This document shows positions 41,646-50,951 of a stretch of DNA of 64,000 nt, one piece after another. The stretch comes from SG-bin9 sp049323835 (GTDB lineage Bacteria > Pseudomonadota > Alphaproteobacteria > Rhizobiales > Xanthobacteraceae), in assembly GCA_049323835.1 (NCBI GenBank), contig JBMOOJ010000111.1, forward strand, positions 7,919-71,918, given 5' to 3'. The translations under genes and the position numbers were made by a program. Each line of letters starts with the position of its first letter. Position 1 is the stretch's first letter. Under the pieces are notes generated by a model. The model made no database searches. It worked only from the letters and a program-made list of their open reading frames with translations, and was not told the DNA's origin.

Positions 41646-43955
41646 CTATTTCTTCAGCTCGGCATAGAGTTGCAGCACGCGGTTAGGCAGCACTTCGATG
41701 CGAGGAACACGCAGCACACGCTGCTCACCGAAGATGCGGTCGAGTTGGGAGAATGGACCGCCGCCGATGCCGACTGCGAAGATATCGATGCCGCGCCGGC
41801 GCAACTGCTGTGCGGCTCTTCGCGCATCCTCGGCCAGATATTTCGGGTCGGGCACGTCGATGTCCGATGGCTCTCCATCAGTCATGATCAGCAGCACTTT
41901 GCGAAACGCGCGTTGCTGCGCTAGATAGCTGCCCGCGTGACGCAGGGCAGGACCAAGCCGGGTCGAATGACTGCTTTCGATACCGGCCAGACGCGACTGT
42001 ACGACCGCATCCAGACGCTCGCCAAAATCCTTGATGAGAAGATACTGAACCCGCTCCCGCCCCTCCGAGCTGAATCCGTGGACAGCGACCTTGTCGCCAG
42101 TCGCTTCGGCCGATGTCATCATGATCGCCGCAGCGTTGCGTTCGACATCCAGAACCGATCGTCCAAGGCGATCGCGATCGGCGGTCGATTGCGAAAGATC
42201 CAGCAGTATGAGAATCGACAGATCGCGCGGTCCGGGCGCTTCCCGCTGATAGACGCGCGGTTCGCCGGGGATCTGTCCGGCGCGGCGTTCGATGGCCAGG
42301 GCAATCGCGGCGTCGATATCCAGTGTATCGCCGTCGCGCTGCCCTTTATGGCGAAGGCGCCGCCCAATCGACGCATCGCGCGTTAGGGTCGTAACCCGGC
42401 GTATGGCCTCGTCATGCGATGCACATTCATGGGGTTTCGTGGATACGCTCGCGACTGCCTCGAGAACGGTCGTCCAGCCGGAACGTTCGATACGCGCGGC
42501 ATAGTCCCATTCCGGGTAGCTCGCGACGGACAAACCCTCGCGCATCGTCACATCGCTTGGCCGGGCTCGTAGCGTTTCGTCCATGCGCGGACGATCGTCT
42601 TTGGCAGGTCCGGCATCATCTTCCTGCTGTTCGATCCGGACGGAGTCGACAGGAAGCTCGATTTCTTCGGCGATTGCGTCGGGCTGATCGCCGAAATCCC
42701 ATAGCGCCAGGTTATCGTCGCGGTACGCCGGTTCGACGACATAGGTCTTAGCATTGAACTGCAGCCGCATCTGCCCGATATCGTTGCCGAGCAATCCGCC
42801 AATCTCGCGGCTGATCGCGGGATCATTCAACCGGTCGGTTGCGGCGATGAACAACGTCTTGCCCTTGGCGATCCAGGCATCGCTATCCTCGTAGCCGGGA
42901 TCGATCAACGCACGGGCCAGCCGGACCATCAGCCCGGCAGCATTTGCGCTGGGGGATGGTATCGCGGTGTGAAAGGGCAACCACAGCCGGCGCAAGCCAG
43001 GCATTTCGCGTAACGCCAACGTTTCGACCCGCGCATCCTCGATCAAAGAGATAAGCGCAATCTGTAACGGTTTCAGCCGATCGACGGGAAAACGGACACT
43101 GGAGTAAGCCAGATGCGCCCCGGCATGCGCAGATGCCGCCGGATAGATGGCATCCGCCCGGTCGCACTCGAATCCCGGAAACGATTCCGGCAAGCGGACA
43201 AGTCCAACCGCCAGCGAAGGCCGGCGCGGCACCCCAGGCATGTTGGTGATCGGAAGCTTGCGGAAGCGCGGGTTCTTGTTCCAAAGCGCTTGCATCGTGG
43301 CGCTCAAGCGCTTCTCCAATCGCGAGAAGTCGTCTCTTGCTCCGCTGTTCGCAAAGAGAAGCTGCATCGATAGAGCGTCATCAAGCGCAAAATGCGCGCG
43401 GCGGCGGGCAACGCGGCCAGCGGTTGCACGCAAGCCGGCCGAAATCCACGCAGCGAAGCCGCGAGCGTCCGTATGGGACAGTAGCCGCTCCAGCCGGTCA
43501 ATCACAAGCCCAACCGACTCTGGAGCCTCGTCGACGAGTTGCCGCAGCGCGCCGAAGGCCGCCATCAACTCGTCGGTGGTCGGGAGCTTTGAAAGAATCT
43601 TGGGAACTTCGGTCAGCATCGCAAATGCTGCCCGGCTGCCCGAGCCACATCCGATGTCCCTGACGGCGAGGCCAAGCGCAACGACATCGTCTGGCGTCCG
43701 CTGCGGCGGCCACTGCTGGGACAATCGCACGAAGCTCAGCACGACCGCCTCGCCGAGATTGGCCGCGAACAGGCCATGCACGGCATCGTCCCATGCAGCG
43801 AGCTTGTTCATCCATCCAGGCCGACGCTGCATCGATGCGCGCGCCGCCTGAACGGCCTCGTTCAAATCGTCATGCCCATGCAGAAGTGCCGCGAGCCGGC
43901 GTCCGGAGCGGACGCTGTCGAGTGAAGTTGCCTGTGCGATCGTCACCTGCCTCAC
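41646..43955 (-). CDS. VWA-domain protein of the NorD/CbbO type
   Basis: A 769-residue cytoplasmic protein with a C-terminal von Willebrand factor A domain whose MIDAS is LLDLSQST, followed by MTDGEPSD and AVGIGGG. The long N-terminal helical part and length fit CbbO better than the shorter NorD (about 640). Such proteins work with a MoxR ATPase to remodel metal enzymes (NO reductase or Rubisco), but neither norCB nor cbbLS is nearby. The start is a GTG at 43955, 5 bp after the ATPase gene. Confidence 0.85.
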   Translation of the reverse strand: MRQVTIAQATSLDSVRSGRRLAALLHGHDDLNEAVQAARASMQRRPGWMNKLAAWDDAVHGLFAANLGEAVVLSFVRLSQQWPPQRTPDDVVALGLAVRDIGCGSGSRAAFAMLTEVPKILSKLPTTDELMAAFGALRQLVDEAPESVGLVIDRLERLLSHTDARGFAAWISAGLRATAGRVARRRAHFALDDALSMQLLFANSGARDDFSRLEKRLSATMQALWNKNPRFRKLPITNMPGVPRRPSLAVGLVRLPESFPGFECDRADAIYPAASAHAGAHLAYSSVRFPVDRLKPLQIALISLIEDARVETLALREMPGLRRLWLPFHTAIPSPSANAAGLMVRLARALIDPGYEDSDAWIAKGKTLFIAATDRLNDPAISREIGGLLGNDIGQMRLQFNAKTYVVEPAYRDDNLALWDFGDQPDAIAEEIELPVDSVRIEQQEDDAGPAKDDRPRMDETLRARPSDVTMREGLSVASYPEWDYAARIERSGWTTVLEAVASVSTKPHECASHDEAIRRVTTLTRDASIGRRLRHKGQRDGDTLDIDAAIALAIERRAGQIPGEPRVYQREAPGPRDLSILILLDLSQSTADRDRLGRSVLDVERNAAAIMMTSAEATGDKVAVHGFSSEGRERVQYLLIKDFGERLDAVVQSRLAGIESSHSTRLGPALRHAGSYLAQQRAFRKVLLIMTDGEPSDIDVPDPKYLAEDARRAAQQLRRRGIDIFAVGIGGGPFSQLDRIFGEQRVLRVPRIEVLPNRVLQLYAELKK

Positions 43956-43960
43956 CCACC

Positions 43961-44779
43961 CTACGCGCAGGCAGAGATCACGTCCCGCAACGTATCTCTC
44001 GTATCGAGATCGTCCGTTAGTGGAACAACGATCGTGGTCTCGCAGGCTTCCTTCAGGTCGATACCGTATCCAATCAACCGGGCCGCATTGACGAGCATGC
44101 GGGTCGATGCCCCTTCATCGAGGCCGTGGCCTTTCAGATTGCGGCTGTGCTGCGCGATCTTGACCAGGAGGTCGGCAATCCTGGCATCGATTCCGGCTTC
44201 GTGTGAAACGACCTCCACCTCGGCAGCGCGCTCCGGATAACCGAAGTCCAGCGCAGCGAACCGCTGCTTGGTGGATTCCTTGAGGTCCTTGATCGCGCTC
44301 TGGTAACCGGGGTTATACGAGATCACCAACTGGAAATCCGAATGCGCACGAATCAGCTCGCCCCGCTTCTCCAGCGGCAGCACGCGGCGATCATCCGTGA
44401 GCGGATGGATGACGACAGTGGTGTCCTGTCGCGCTTCCACGATCTCGTCGAGATAACAGATGCCCCCATGCCGCACGGCTGTGGTCAGCGGCCCGTCGCT
44501 CCACACCGTCCCTTCGGGATCGAGCAGCCAACGTCCGACCAGATCCGCCGCCGTCATGTCCTCATGGCAGGCGACCGTAATCAGTGGCCGCGCCAGCCGC
44601 CAGGCCATGTACTCAATGAAGCGCGTCTTGCCGCAACCGGTCGGCCCCTTGAGCATCACCGGCATCCGGCTGGCATAGGCCGCCGTAAACAGAGCGACCT
44701 CGTCGCCCAGGGCACGATAATACGGCTCGTCGGTGATGCGATACTGATCAAGCAGCAAGGGAGTACTGGGCAAGATCAC
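43961..44779 (-). CDS. MoxR-family AAA+ ATPase of the NorQ/CbbQ type
   Basis: A 272-residue AAA+ ATPase with Walker A GPTGCGKTRF, Walker B ICYLDEIVEARQDTT and a C-terminal LKGHGLDEGASTRML block shared by NorQ, NirQ and CbbQ. It is the ATPase partner of the VWA protein. The start is a GTG at 44779. It lies 37 bp after the MetX-like hydrolase on the same strand, so it can be the tail of the amide operon; its protein client is not known. Confidence 0.9.
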   Translation of the reverse strand: MILPSTPLLLDQYRITDEPYYRALGDEVALFTAAYASRMPVMLKGPTGCGKTRFIEYMAWRLARPLITVACHEDMTAADLVGRWLLDPEGTVWSDGPLTTAVRHGGICYLDEIVEARQDTTVVIHPLTDDRRVLPLEKRGELIRAHSDFQLVISYNPGYQSAIKDLKESTKQRFAALDFGYPERAAEVEVVSHEAGIDARIADLLVKIAQHSRNLKGHGLDEGASTRMLVNAARLIGYGIDLKEACETTIVVPLTDDLDTRDTLRDVISACA

Positions 44780-44816
44780 GTCCTCTTTGCACGCGATGGC
44801 ATCCGGTTGACCTCCG

Positions 44817-45836
44817 TCAGGATGCCAGCAGTTCCTTCAGTTTGGCGTCGATGAACGCGACATCGGCCGGGTTCGTGCCCGGGCCTCCGGCGAAGTGTCC
44901 CCAGATCGATGGCACCGGCACGAACGTTGCGTTCGGCATGTTCGCCGCTTCGAACTCGCTGTCCTCCGGAGGAAAATAGAGGTCGGTCTGGCCTGGCATG
45001 ACGTAGGTCTTTGCCTTGATGCCGGCGAGCGCCGCCTTGAAGTTGCCGTTGTAAATCTCGTTGGCGCTGATGTCGCCGTTCTGCCAGGTCCAAAGCATGG
45101 TCAGCAGATTGTTCGGATCCTTCGGCAGGAAGAATCCTTCCCAGAACGCCACCAGGAAATCCTCCAGCGACGAGTAGCCGAGCGTCTTGATGTCGAGCTG
45201 TTCGCGATAGAAAGCTTGCGAGAAACCCCAACCGGCATAGACGCGAGCCGCAGCACGCAAGCCGCGCGCCGGCTTCTCGGTGTACCAGCCCTCCTTCCAC
45301 GCCGCGTCCGCGGTCAGCGCCGCTTTCACGCCTTCGAGGAATACGAAGTTGTGGCGCGAACATTTGGCCGAGCCGCAGAATGGCGCCAGCAAATCCACCA
45401 TGTCCGGATAGAGCGTGCCCCAATGAAACGTCTGGAGCGCACCCATCGACCAGCCCACAACCATGCGGATATGCTCGATGCCGAGCTTCTCGGTTACAAG
45501 GCGATGCTGCGCGCGGACGTTGTCGTAAGCCGTCACCTGCGGAAAGCGCGGCCCGTTATAAGGCTCAGGCGTATTGCTCGGCGACGATGACAGACCGTTG
45601 CCGAACATGTTCGGAATGATGATGAAGTACTTCGCCGGATCGAGCGCCATGCCCGATCCGACCAGCCACTCGTTGTCGTAGTGCTGTCCCGAGTACCAGG
45701 TTGGATAGACGATGACGTTGTCCTTGGCCGCATTGAGCTTGCCGAACGTCTTGTAGGCGAGCTTGCAGTCCCGGATTGTTGCGCCTCGTTGCAAGGTGAC
45801 GTTCCCGAGATCGTAGATTTCGTAATCGGCACTCAT
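44817..45836 (-). CDS. Alpha/beta hydrolase, homoserine O-acetyltransferase (MetX)-like
   Basis: A 339-residue alpha/beta hydrolase with the nucleophile elbow GWSMGALQ near residue 149, an N-terminal KLAYKTFGKLN and a C-terminal GQTDLYFPP carrying the acid. It resembles MetX-like proteins but lies among amide-transport and amidase genes, so it may be an esterase, amidase or acyl transferase acting on the transported compound. It starts at ATG 45836, 36 bp after the NCS1 permease gene. Confidence 0.8.
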   Translation of the reverse strand: MSADYEIYDLGNVTLQRGATIRDCKLAYKTFGKLNAAKDNVIVYPTWYSGQHYDNEWLVGSGMALDPAKYFIIIPNMFGNGLSSSPSNTPEPYNGPRFPQVTAYDNVRAQHRLVTEKLGIEHIRMVVGWSMGALQTFHWGTLYPDMVDLLAPFCGSAKCSRHNFVFLEGVKAALTADAAWKEGWYTEKPARGLRAAARVYAGWGFSQAFYREQLDIKTLGYSSLEDFLVAFWEGFFLPKDPNNLLTMLWTWQNGDISANEIYNGNFKAALAGIKAKTYVMPGQTDLYFPPEDSEFEAANMPNATFVPVPSIWGHFAGGPGTNPADVAFIDAKLKELLAS

Positions 45837-45872
45837 CGATCGATCCTCCCCGCTTCTTGTCTTGGCCAGCGC

Positions 45873-47207
45873 TCACGCGGCGCTGGCTGCATTTTCCACC
45901 GGCGCTTCGGCACGCGCGACTGCGAAGTAGATAACGCCGGCGACAAGCGCCGCCGAAATCGCGGTAGACAAACCCGGCATCAGGTTTTCAACGGCAAACG
46001 CGCATAACGAACCGATAGCCCAGGCGAAGAACGGCTTGGCGCGCCAATCCGCAACGGCCCGCGCATTCGCGCGCAGCAGATACTGATCGACCAGAATGAT
46101 CGCACCGATCGGCGGAACCAGAATGCCGAGCAGCGACAGCCACTGGATGAAGAAGGCCCAGACGTTACCGGCGGCTACGATGATGCCTATGGCGCCGAGC
46201 ACCACGGCCATCAGCCGCATGTTGGTGCCGAGGATGCGCGACCAGCCAGTGGCGGCATTGTAGAGACAGTGCGAACAGACCGAGCCGAGATTGGTGTAGA
46301 GGAAGATGAACGCGAGAATGCTGAGCCATGTCAGTTGCTTTCCGTTCATGTACCCGAACATGTTATCGACGCCGAACGGATTTGCATTCGGCACCGCCAG
46401 CGCCGCGGTCATCACGCCGCCGACGAGCATGGCAACCAGATTGGCGAACGGAAATGCGCTGAACGTCGCCACAAGCGATGAACGCGTACTGGGCGCCCAA
46501 CGGTTGAAATCCGCCGTCACGGTGCCGGCGTCGATAAACAGCGCAATCACGACTGTCAGGCCAACCCCCATCGACATAGTGGCGACGCCGTTGTTTCCCG
46601 GATAGTTGAGCAAGGCCGTAGCCGTGGTGGTCGAGGCTGCATCCACCGCAACCCACACACCAAGAACGACGAACAGTGGAACCGAAGCAATTCCGATCCA
46701 GTGCAATCCCTTCACCCCCACGAAGGTAATAGCGATGTAGAGCACTCCCGCGATGATGGTCATCGCCACATAGTTGAGGCCGTAAGTCGAGGAGATCAAC
46801 GCTCCGGTGATGCCTGTCTGCACCGCGTACCAGCCCAGCAGCAGCGTCGAGAGCAGGCCCGACGCCAATACGTAACCCTTCTTGCCAAAGACGACGCTGG
46901 TGATCAGCGCAAAGTTCATGCCTCGCTTGGTACCGATCAGGCCGAGTGCACCGACATAGGCAAACATGATCAGATTGCCGACCACCATGGCGATCACTGC
47001 GTTCTTGAAACCCATGCCCAGCACCAGCAGCGATCCCGTCATCGCGCCGGTGATGATCATCGGGAACCCAAGCCACACCATGGTGACTGAGAATGCGCTG
47101 CGCCGGGCTGTCATCGGCACCGGCTCGTGCTCGTACTCGTGACCGAGAAGATCGTCGATCTGTTCTTCAGTCTGATGCACGATCCTGCTGTCCGCTTCGC
47201 CGCTCAT
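45873..47207 (-). CDS. NCS1-family permease (cytosine/purine/allantoin type, CodB-like)
   Basis: A 444-residue permease with about twelve helices and the NCS1-like segment GFPMIITGAMTGSLLVLGMG near the N-terminus. The cytoplasmic N-terminal tail is acidic (about 30 residues). NCS1 proteins carry nucleobases, allantoin, hydantoins or other nitrogen compounds. It is between amiE and the hydrolase; it starts at ATG 47207 with GGGGG upstream. The substrate is inferred to be an amide- or urea-related nitrogen source. Confidence 0.85.
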   Translation of the reverse strand: MSGEADSRIVHQTEEQIDDLLGHEYEHEPVPMTARRSAFSVTMVWLGFPMIITGAMTGSLLVLGMGFKNAVIAMVVGNLIMFAYVGALGLIGTKRGMNFALITSVVFGKKGYVLASGLLSTLLLGWYAVQTGITGALISSTYGLNYVAMTIIAGVLYIAITFVGVKGLHWIGIASVPLFVVLGVWVAVDAASTTTATALLNYPGNNGVATMSMGVGLTVVIALFIDAGTVTADFNRWAPSTRSSLVATFSAFPFANLVAMLVGGVMTAALAVPNANPFGVDNMFGYMNGKQLTWLSILAFIFLYTNLGSVCSHCLYNAATGWSRILGTNMRLMAVVLGAIGIIVAAGNVWAFFIQWLSLLGILVPPIGAIILVDQYLLRANARAVADWRAKPFFAWAIGSLCAFAVENLMPGLSTAISAALVAGVIYFAVARAEAPVENAASAA

Positions 47208-47286
47208 GACAAACCCCCACTTGCCTGAAAGTGTCCGTCGCCGGCCAGCGCCAGCGGCAAATACCGCGTGGCGCCGGCCGTACCGG

Positions 47287-48324
47287 TCAACGGTGTGCAA
47301 CGCGCTGGTTGGGAATACCCTCGATCGGACACTCCTCGGTGCCGACCACCGGACGCGTCATGGCCTCCACCGCCGCGCGCGTGCCTTCCGGATCGGTGAT
47401 CCAGTTCTTGTAGAAGGTGTACGGGCAGACCGCGTGGCCGCGATCGCCGTCGCCCGAATTGATCAGGCCGGTGTAGCCGCGGTGCATCAGCTTGAAGAGA
47501 TGGTTCTGCGACTGCATGTTGCGGCGTGCATCACGAATGAGCGACACGGAGAGCTGTGCATACTGGATGCCGTTTTCCTCGGTGCCGCATTCGCCGAGCG
47601 TGCGGCCATCGAAGCCGATCAGCGCCGAGTGCCCGAAGTATGAATAGACGCCGTCGAAGCCAGATGCGTTGGCGACCGCAACGTAGCAGTTGTTCGCCCA
47701 GGCCATCGATTTCGAGATCTGGATCTGCTGTTCCTTGGCCGGATACATGTAGCCTTGACAACGGATGATCAGTTCGGCGCCGCGCATGGCGCAGTCACGC
47801 CAGATCTCCGGATAGTTGCCGTCGTCGCAGATGATCAGGCTGATCTTCAGCCCTTTCGGACCCTCCGAGACGTAGGTGCAGTCGCCGGGATACCAGCCCT
47901 CGATCGGAACCCACGGCATGATCTTGCGATACTTCTGAACGATCTCGCCCTTGTCGTTCATCAAGATCAGCGTGTTGTAGGGCGCCTTGTTCGGATGCTC
48001 CTCATGGCGCTCGCCGGTCAGGGAGAAGACGCCCCAGACCTTCGCCTTGCGGCAGGCATCGGCGAAGATCTTGGTCTCCTCGCCCGGCACCGAGGATGCG
48101 GTCTCGTACATCTCCTTGGAGTCGTACATGATGCCGTGGGTCGAGTATTCCGGGAAGATCACGAGGTCCATGCCCGGCAAACCGAGCTTCATGCCCTCGA
48201 GCATCTTGGCGATGTTGCGTGCGTTCTCCAGCACCTCCGCTTTGGTGTGCAGACGCGGCATCTTGTAGTTGACCACGGCAACACCCACCGTGTCCTTGCT
48301 GCTCGATATGTCTCCATGCAACAT
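47287..48324 (-). CDS. amiE: Aliphatic amidase AmiE
   Basis: A 345-residue enzyme hydrolysing short-chain amides (acetamide, propionamide) to acids and ammonia. The nitrilase-type triad is Glu59 (FPEYSTHG), Lys134 (YRKIMPW) and Cys166 (LIICDDGNY), the same positions as in Pseudomonas AmiE (346 residues), which it resembles closely throughout. It lies inside an operon with an AmiC/AmiR regulatory pair and an ABC importer. Confidence 0.97.
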   Translation of the reverse strand: MLHGDISSSKDTVGVAVVNYKMPRLHTKAEVLENARNIAKMLEGMKLGLPGMDLVIFPEYSTHGIMYDSKEMYETASSVPGEETKIFADACRKAKVWGVFSLTGERHEEHPNKAPYNTLILMNDKGEIVQKYRKIMPWVPIEGWYPGDCTYVSEGPKGLKISLIICDDGNYPEIWRDCAMRGAELIIRCQGYMYPAKEQQIQISKSMAWANNCYVAVANASGFDGVYSYFGHSALIGFDGRTLGECGTEENGIQYAQLSVSLIRDARRNMQSQNHLFKLMHRGYTGLINSGDGDRGHAVCPYTFYKNWITDPEGTRAAVEAMTRPVVGTEECPIEGIPNQRVAHR

Positions 48325-48360
48325 TTTCTTGACTCCCTTTCAGATGAACATCGTGAACCG

Positions 48361-49053
48361 CTAGACCGCCATGTGCCGCTGAATGAGATCGTCGGTCAGT
48401 TCGGCGATCGCACCATCCGCAACGACACGCCCCTTCTCGAGAAGCGCGAACCGATGCGAGGCGCGCCGCGCAAACGCGACGTTCTGTTCCACCAGCACAA
48501 CCGTAATCCCGTGCTCGCGATTGAGCCGGGTGATGACGTCCTCGATCTGCTCGACGATGTTGGGCTGGATGCCCTCGGTCGGCTCGTCAAGCAGGATGAC
48601 TTTCGGCTGCGCCAGCAGCGCGCGGGCGATCGCGAGCTGCTGCTGCTGCCCGCCGGACAGATTGCCGCCGTAGCGGTTGAAGAAATCCTTGAGCACGGGG
48701 AACAGATCGATCACCCAGTCCTGGATGCCGTCAGGCTGTTTCGCCGCGAAGGTGCCGAGCATCAGGTTCTCGCGGACCGTGAAGCGCGGCAGAATGCCCC
48801 GCCCTTGCGGCACATAGGCGATGCCGGCCTTGGCTCGCTGATACGTGCGCAGCGCCGAGATGTCGTTGCCGTCAAGCGTGAGCTTGCCGGTCACCCGATC
48901 CATCAATCCGAGAATGCTGCGCATCAGCGTGGTCTTTCCCACACCGTTGCGTCCGAGCACGGACAGGAATTCGCCGGTACCGACGTTGAGGTGGATGTTC
49001 TGCAGCGCGCGGCTGTTGCCGTAGAAGGCGTCGAGGTCGGAGAGCTCAAGCAT
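48361..49053 (-). CDS. Amide/urea-type ABC transporter ATPase (UrtE-like)
   Basis: A 230-residue ATPase with Walker A GRNGVGKTT, signature LSGGQQQQLAIARAL and Walker B LLDEPTEGIQPNIVEQI. The last segment is typical of UrtE and the FmdF-like ATPases of short-chain amide importers. It overlaps the UrtD-like gene by 8 bp. Confidence 0.93.
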   Translation of the reverse strand: MLELSDLDAFYGNSRALQNIHLNVGTGEFLSVLGRNGVGKTTLMRSILGLMDRVTGKLTLDGNDISALRTYQRAKAGIAYVPQGRGILPRFTVRENLMLGTFAAKQPDGIQDWVIDLFPVLKDFFNRYGGNLSGGQQQQLAIARALLAQPKVILLDEPTEGIQPNIVEQIEDVITRLNREHGITVVLVEQNVAFARRASHRFALLEKGRVVADGAIAELTDDLIQRHMAV

Positions 49054-49798
49054 TGGTGATGCCCCCCGATCCGAGATAGGCGCGCCGGACTTCCGGATGC
49101 GCCTCGACTTCGGCGGCGCAGCCCTCTGCCAGCAGCTGGCCCATGTGCATCACCGAGATGACGTCGCCGATCGCCTTGACGAATCCCATGTCATGCTCGA
49201 CGACGATCAGCGTATGCTTGCCCTTGAGCCGTGCGAACAGTTCGGCGGTTTTGCGCGTTTCGTGCGCCGTCATTCCGGCAGTTGGCTCGTCCATCAGGAT
49301 CAGTTCGGCATCCTGCGCGACCAGCATGCCGATCTCGAGCCACTGCGTTTGCCCGTGCGACAGGTACGCCGCCGGCCGGTCGAGATGATCCGCAAGCCCG
49401 ATGAGTTCACCAAGGCGTTCGATGTCCGCGCGGCCGGATCTCTGGATGTCCCAGCGCAAGTTGGCCCACACGCCGGGACGGCGCGCGCGGGCCACTTCAA
49501 GATTCTCAGCGACGGTGAGATCGCGGAACACGCTCGGCACCTGGAATTTGCGTCCCACGCCGGCTCGCGCGATCTGGTGCTCTTCGAGATTCTCCAATGC
49601 TGTGCCGCCGAAGATCACAGAGCCCGCGCTGGGCTTGATCTTGCCGCAAATAATGTCGAGCGCCGTTGTCTTGCCCGCACCGTTCGGACCGATCAGACAG
49701 CGTAGCTCCCCCTTGTCCACGCGCATGTTGAGCTGATTGAGCGCTTTGAAGCCGTTGAAGGATACGGAGACGTCGCGCAGATCGAGGTGCATGGTCAT
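49046..49798 (-). CDS. Amide/urea-type ABC transporter ATPase (UrtD-like)
   Basis: A 250-residue ATPase with Walker A GPNGAGKTT and the unusual signature LSHGQTQWLEIGMLVA found in UrtD proteins, then LMDEPTAGMTAHE. The start at ATG 49798 overlaps the permease stop (ATGA). It pairs with the UrtE-like ATPase. Confidence 0.93.
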   Translation of the reverse strand: MTMHLDLRDVSVSFNGFKALNQLNMRVDKGELRCLIGPNGAGKTTALDIICGKIKPSAGSVIFGGTALENLEEHQIARAGVGRKFQVPSVFRDLTVAENLEVARARRPGVWANLRWDIQRSGRADIERLGELIGLADHLDRPAAYLSHGQTQWLEIGMLVAQDAELILMDEPTAGMTAHETRKTAELFARLKGKHTLIVVEHDMGFVKAIGDVISVMHMGQLLAEGCAAEVEAHPEVRRAYLGSGGITNA

Positions 49799-50934
49799 GC
49801 GCGCTCCTCCTGCGCCTGACCGGCGCTCTGAGGTATGTCTTGCGGAGACAGCCGGCGTTGCGCGATCCAGCGCCAGGCAGCGTCGGCCAGACCGGCAAGT
49901 CCTTTCGGCAGGAACAGCACCACCAGGACGAACAGCGCGCCCATGACGAGCGTCCAGGTTTCCAGGAAGGCTTTGGATTCCGAGAGCGCGCCCTGCACGC
50001 CGGCCACCAGCACCGCACCGAAGAAAGCACCGACCAGACTCTGCCGGCCGCCGACCGCACACCACACCACGACGGACAGCGAGAGCTGCACGCCGAGGAA
50101 TGTCGGCGACGCGAACTCCATCACCACCGTGTAGAGCATCCCCGCAAGGCCGGCGATCGCGGCCGAGAGCGAGAAGACGAAGATCTGATATCCGGCGACG
50201 TCGTAGCCGAAGTAACGCACGCGACTCTCATGGTCCCGGATCGCCTGCACGACGAGACCGGCCTTGGTGCGGGTGAATGCGAAAGCGGCGAGCAGACTCA
50301 GCGCGAGGCAACCGGCCACGAGATAGTAGGTCGAACGGCCATAGGCATCGAATGCAACGCCGAAGATCTCGAGCTGCGCAAGGTCGGTGATGCCGTTGAA
50401 GCCGCCGGTGTAGCTCTGCTGATCGATGATGACGAGATTCAACACCACCATGGTGGCGAGCGTGATGATCGCCACGTAGACGCCAGTGACACGGCTGCGA
50501 AACACGAACCAGCCGAGCGCCGCGGATACCAGCGCAGGGACAAGGATGCCGGCGGCGAGCGCGAAGCCGAGCGATTTGAACGGCGCCCAGAACCAGGGGA
50601 GCTGCGTCACATTGTTCCAGACCATGAAATCCGGAAGTCCGCTTGAGCCGGTATGAACCGGAACGGTCTTCAGCTTCAGCGCCATGGCCATGGCGTAGGA
50701 GCCAATACCGAAACTCATCGCCTGCCCCAGATTCAGGATGCCGCCATATCCCCATGACAGGGCGAGCGACATCGACAGCATCCCGAGCACGAGGTACCGA
50801 GCGACCTTGTTGAGCAGGAAATCATTGCTGAGAGCAAACGGCAGCAAAAAGACCAGCGCGCAAACCACGAGAAGTGGTGCGATCTGCGCGCCTAGTCGAG
50901 GGAGACCTGCGGGAGAGGAGATTTTCAATGACAT
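49795..50934 (-). CDS. Amide/urea-type ABC permease (UrtC-like, LivM family)
   Basis: A 379-residue permease with about ten helices, the block GYGGILNLGQAMSFGIGSYA near residue 62 and a C-terminal LFLPKGLAGL. Length and extra loops match UrtC rather than classical LivM. It follows the UrtB-like gene by 17 bp. Confidence 0.92.
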   Translation of the reverse strand: MSLKISSPAGLPRLGAQIAPLLVVCALVFLLPFALSNDFLLNKVARYLVLGMLSMSLALSWGYGGILNLGQAMSFGIGSYAMAMALKLKTVPVHTGSSGLPDFMVWNNVTQLPWFWAPFKSLGFALAAGILVPALVSAALGWFVFRSRVTGVYVAIITLATMVVLNLVIIDQQSYTGGFNGITDLAQLEIFGVAFDAYGRSTYYLVAGCLALSLLAAFAFTRTKAGLVVQAIRDHESRVRYFGYDVAGYQIFVFSLSAAIAGLAGMLYTVVMEFASPTFLGVQLSLSVVVWCAVGGRQSLVGAFFGAVLVAGVQGALSESKAFLETWTLVMGALFVLVVLFLPKGLAGLADAAWRWIAQRRLSPQDIPQSAGQAQEERA

Positions 50935-50951
50935 GAATCAGCGATCTTCCG

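Noticed and set aside
41646..44779. Naming the pair norQ/norD or cbbQ/cbbO outright
   Set aside because: The two families are too alike to separate by eye, and neither norCB nor cbbLS is present in the window.
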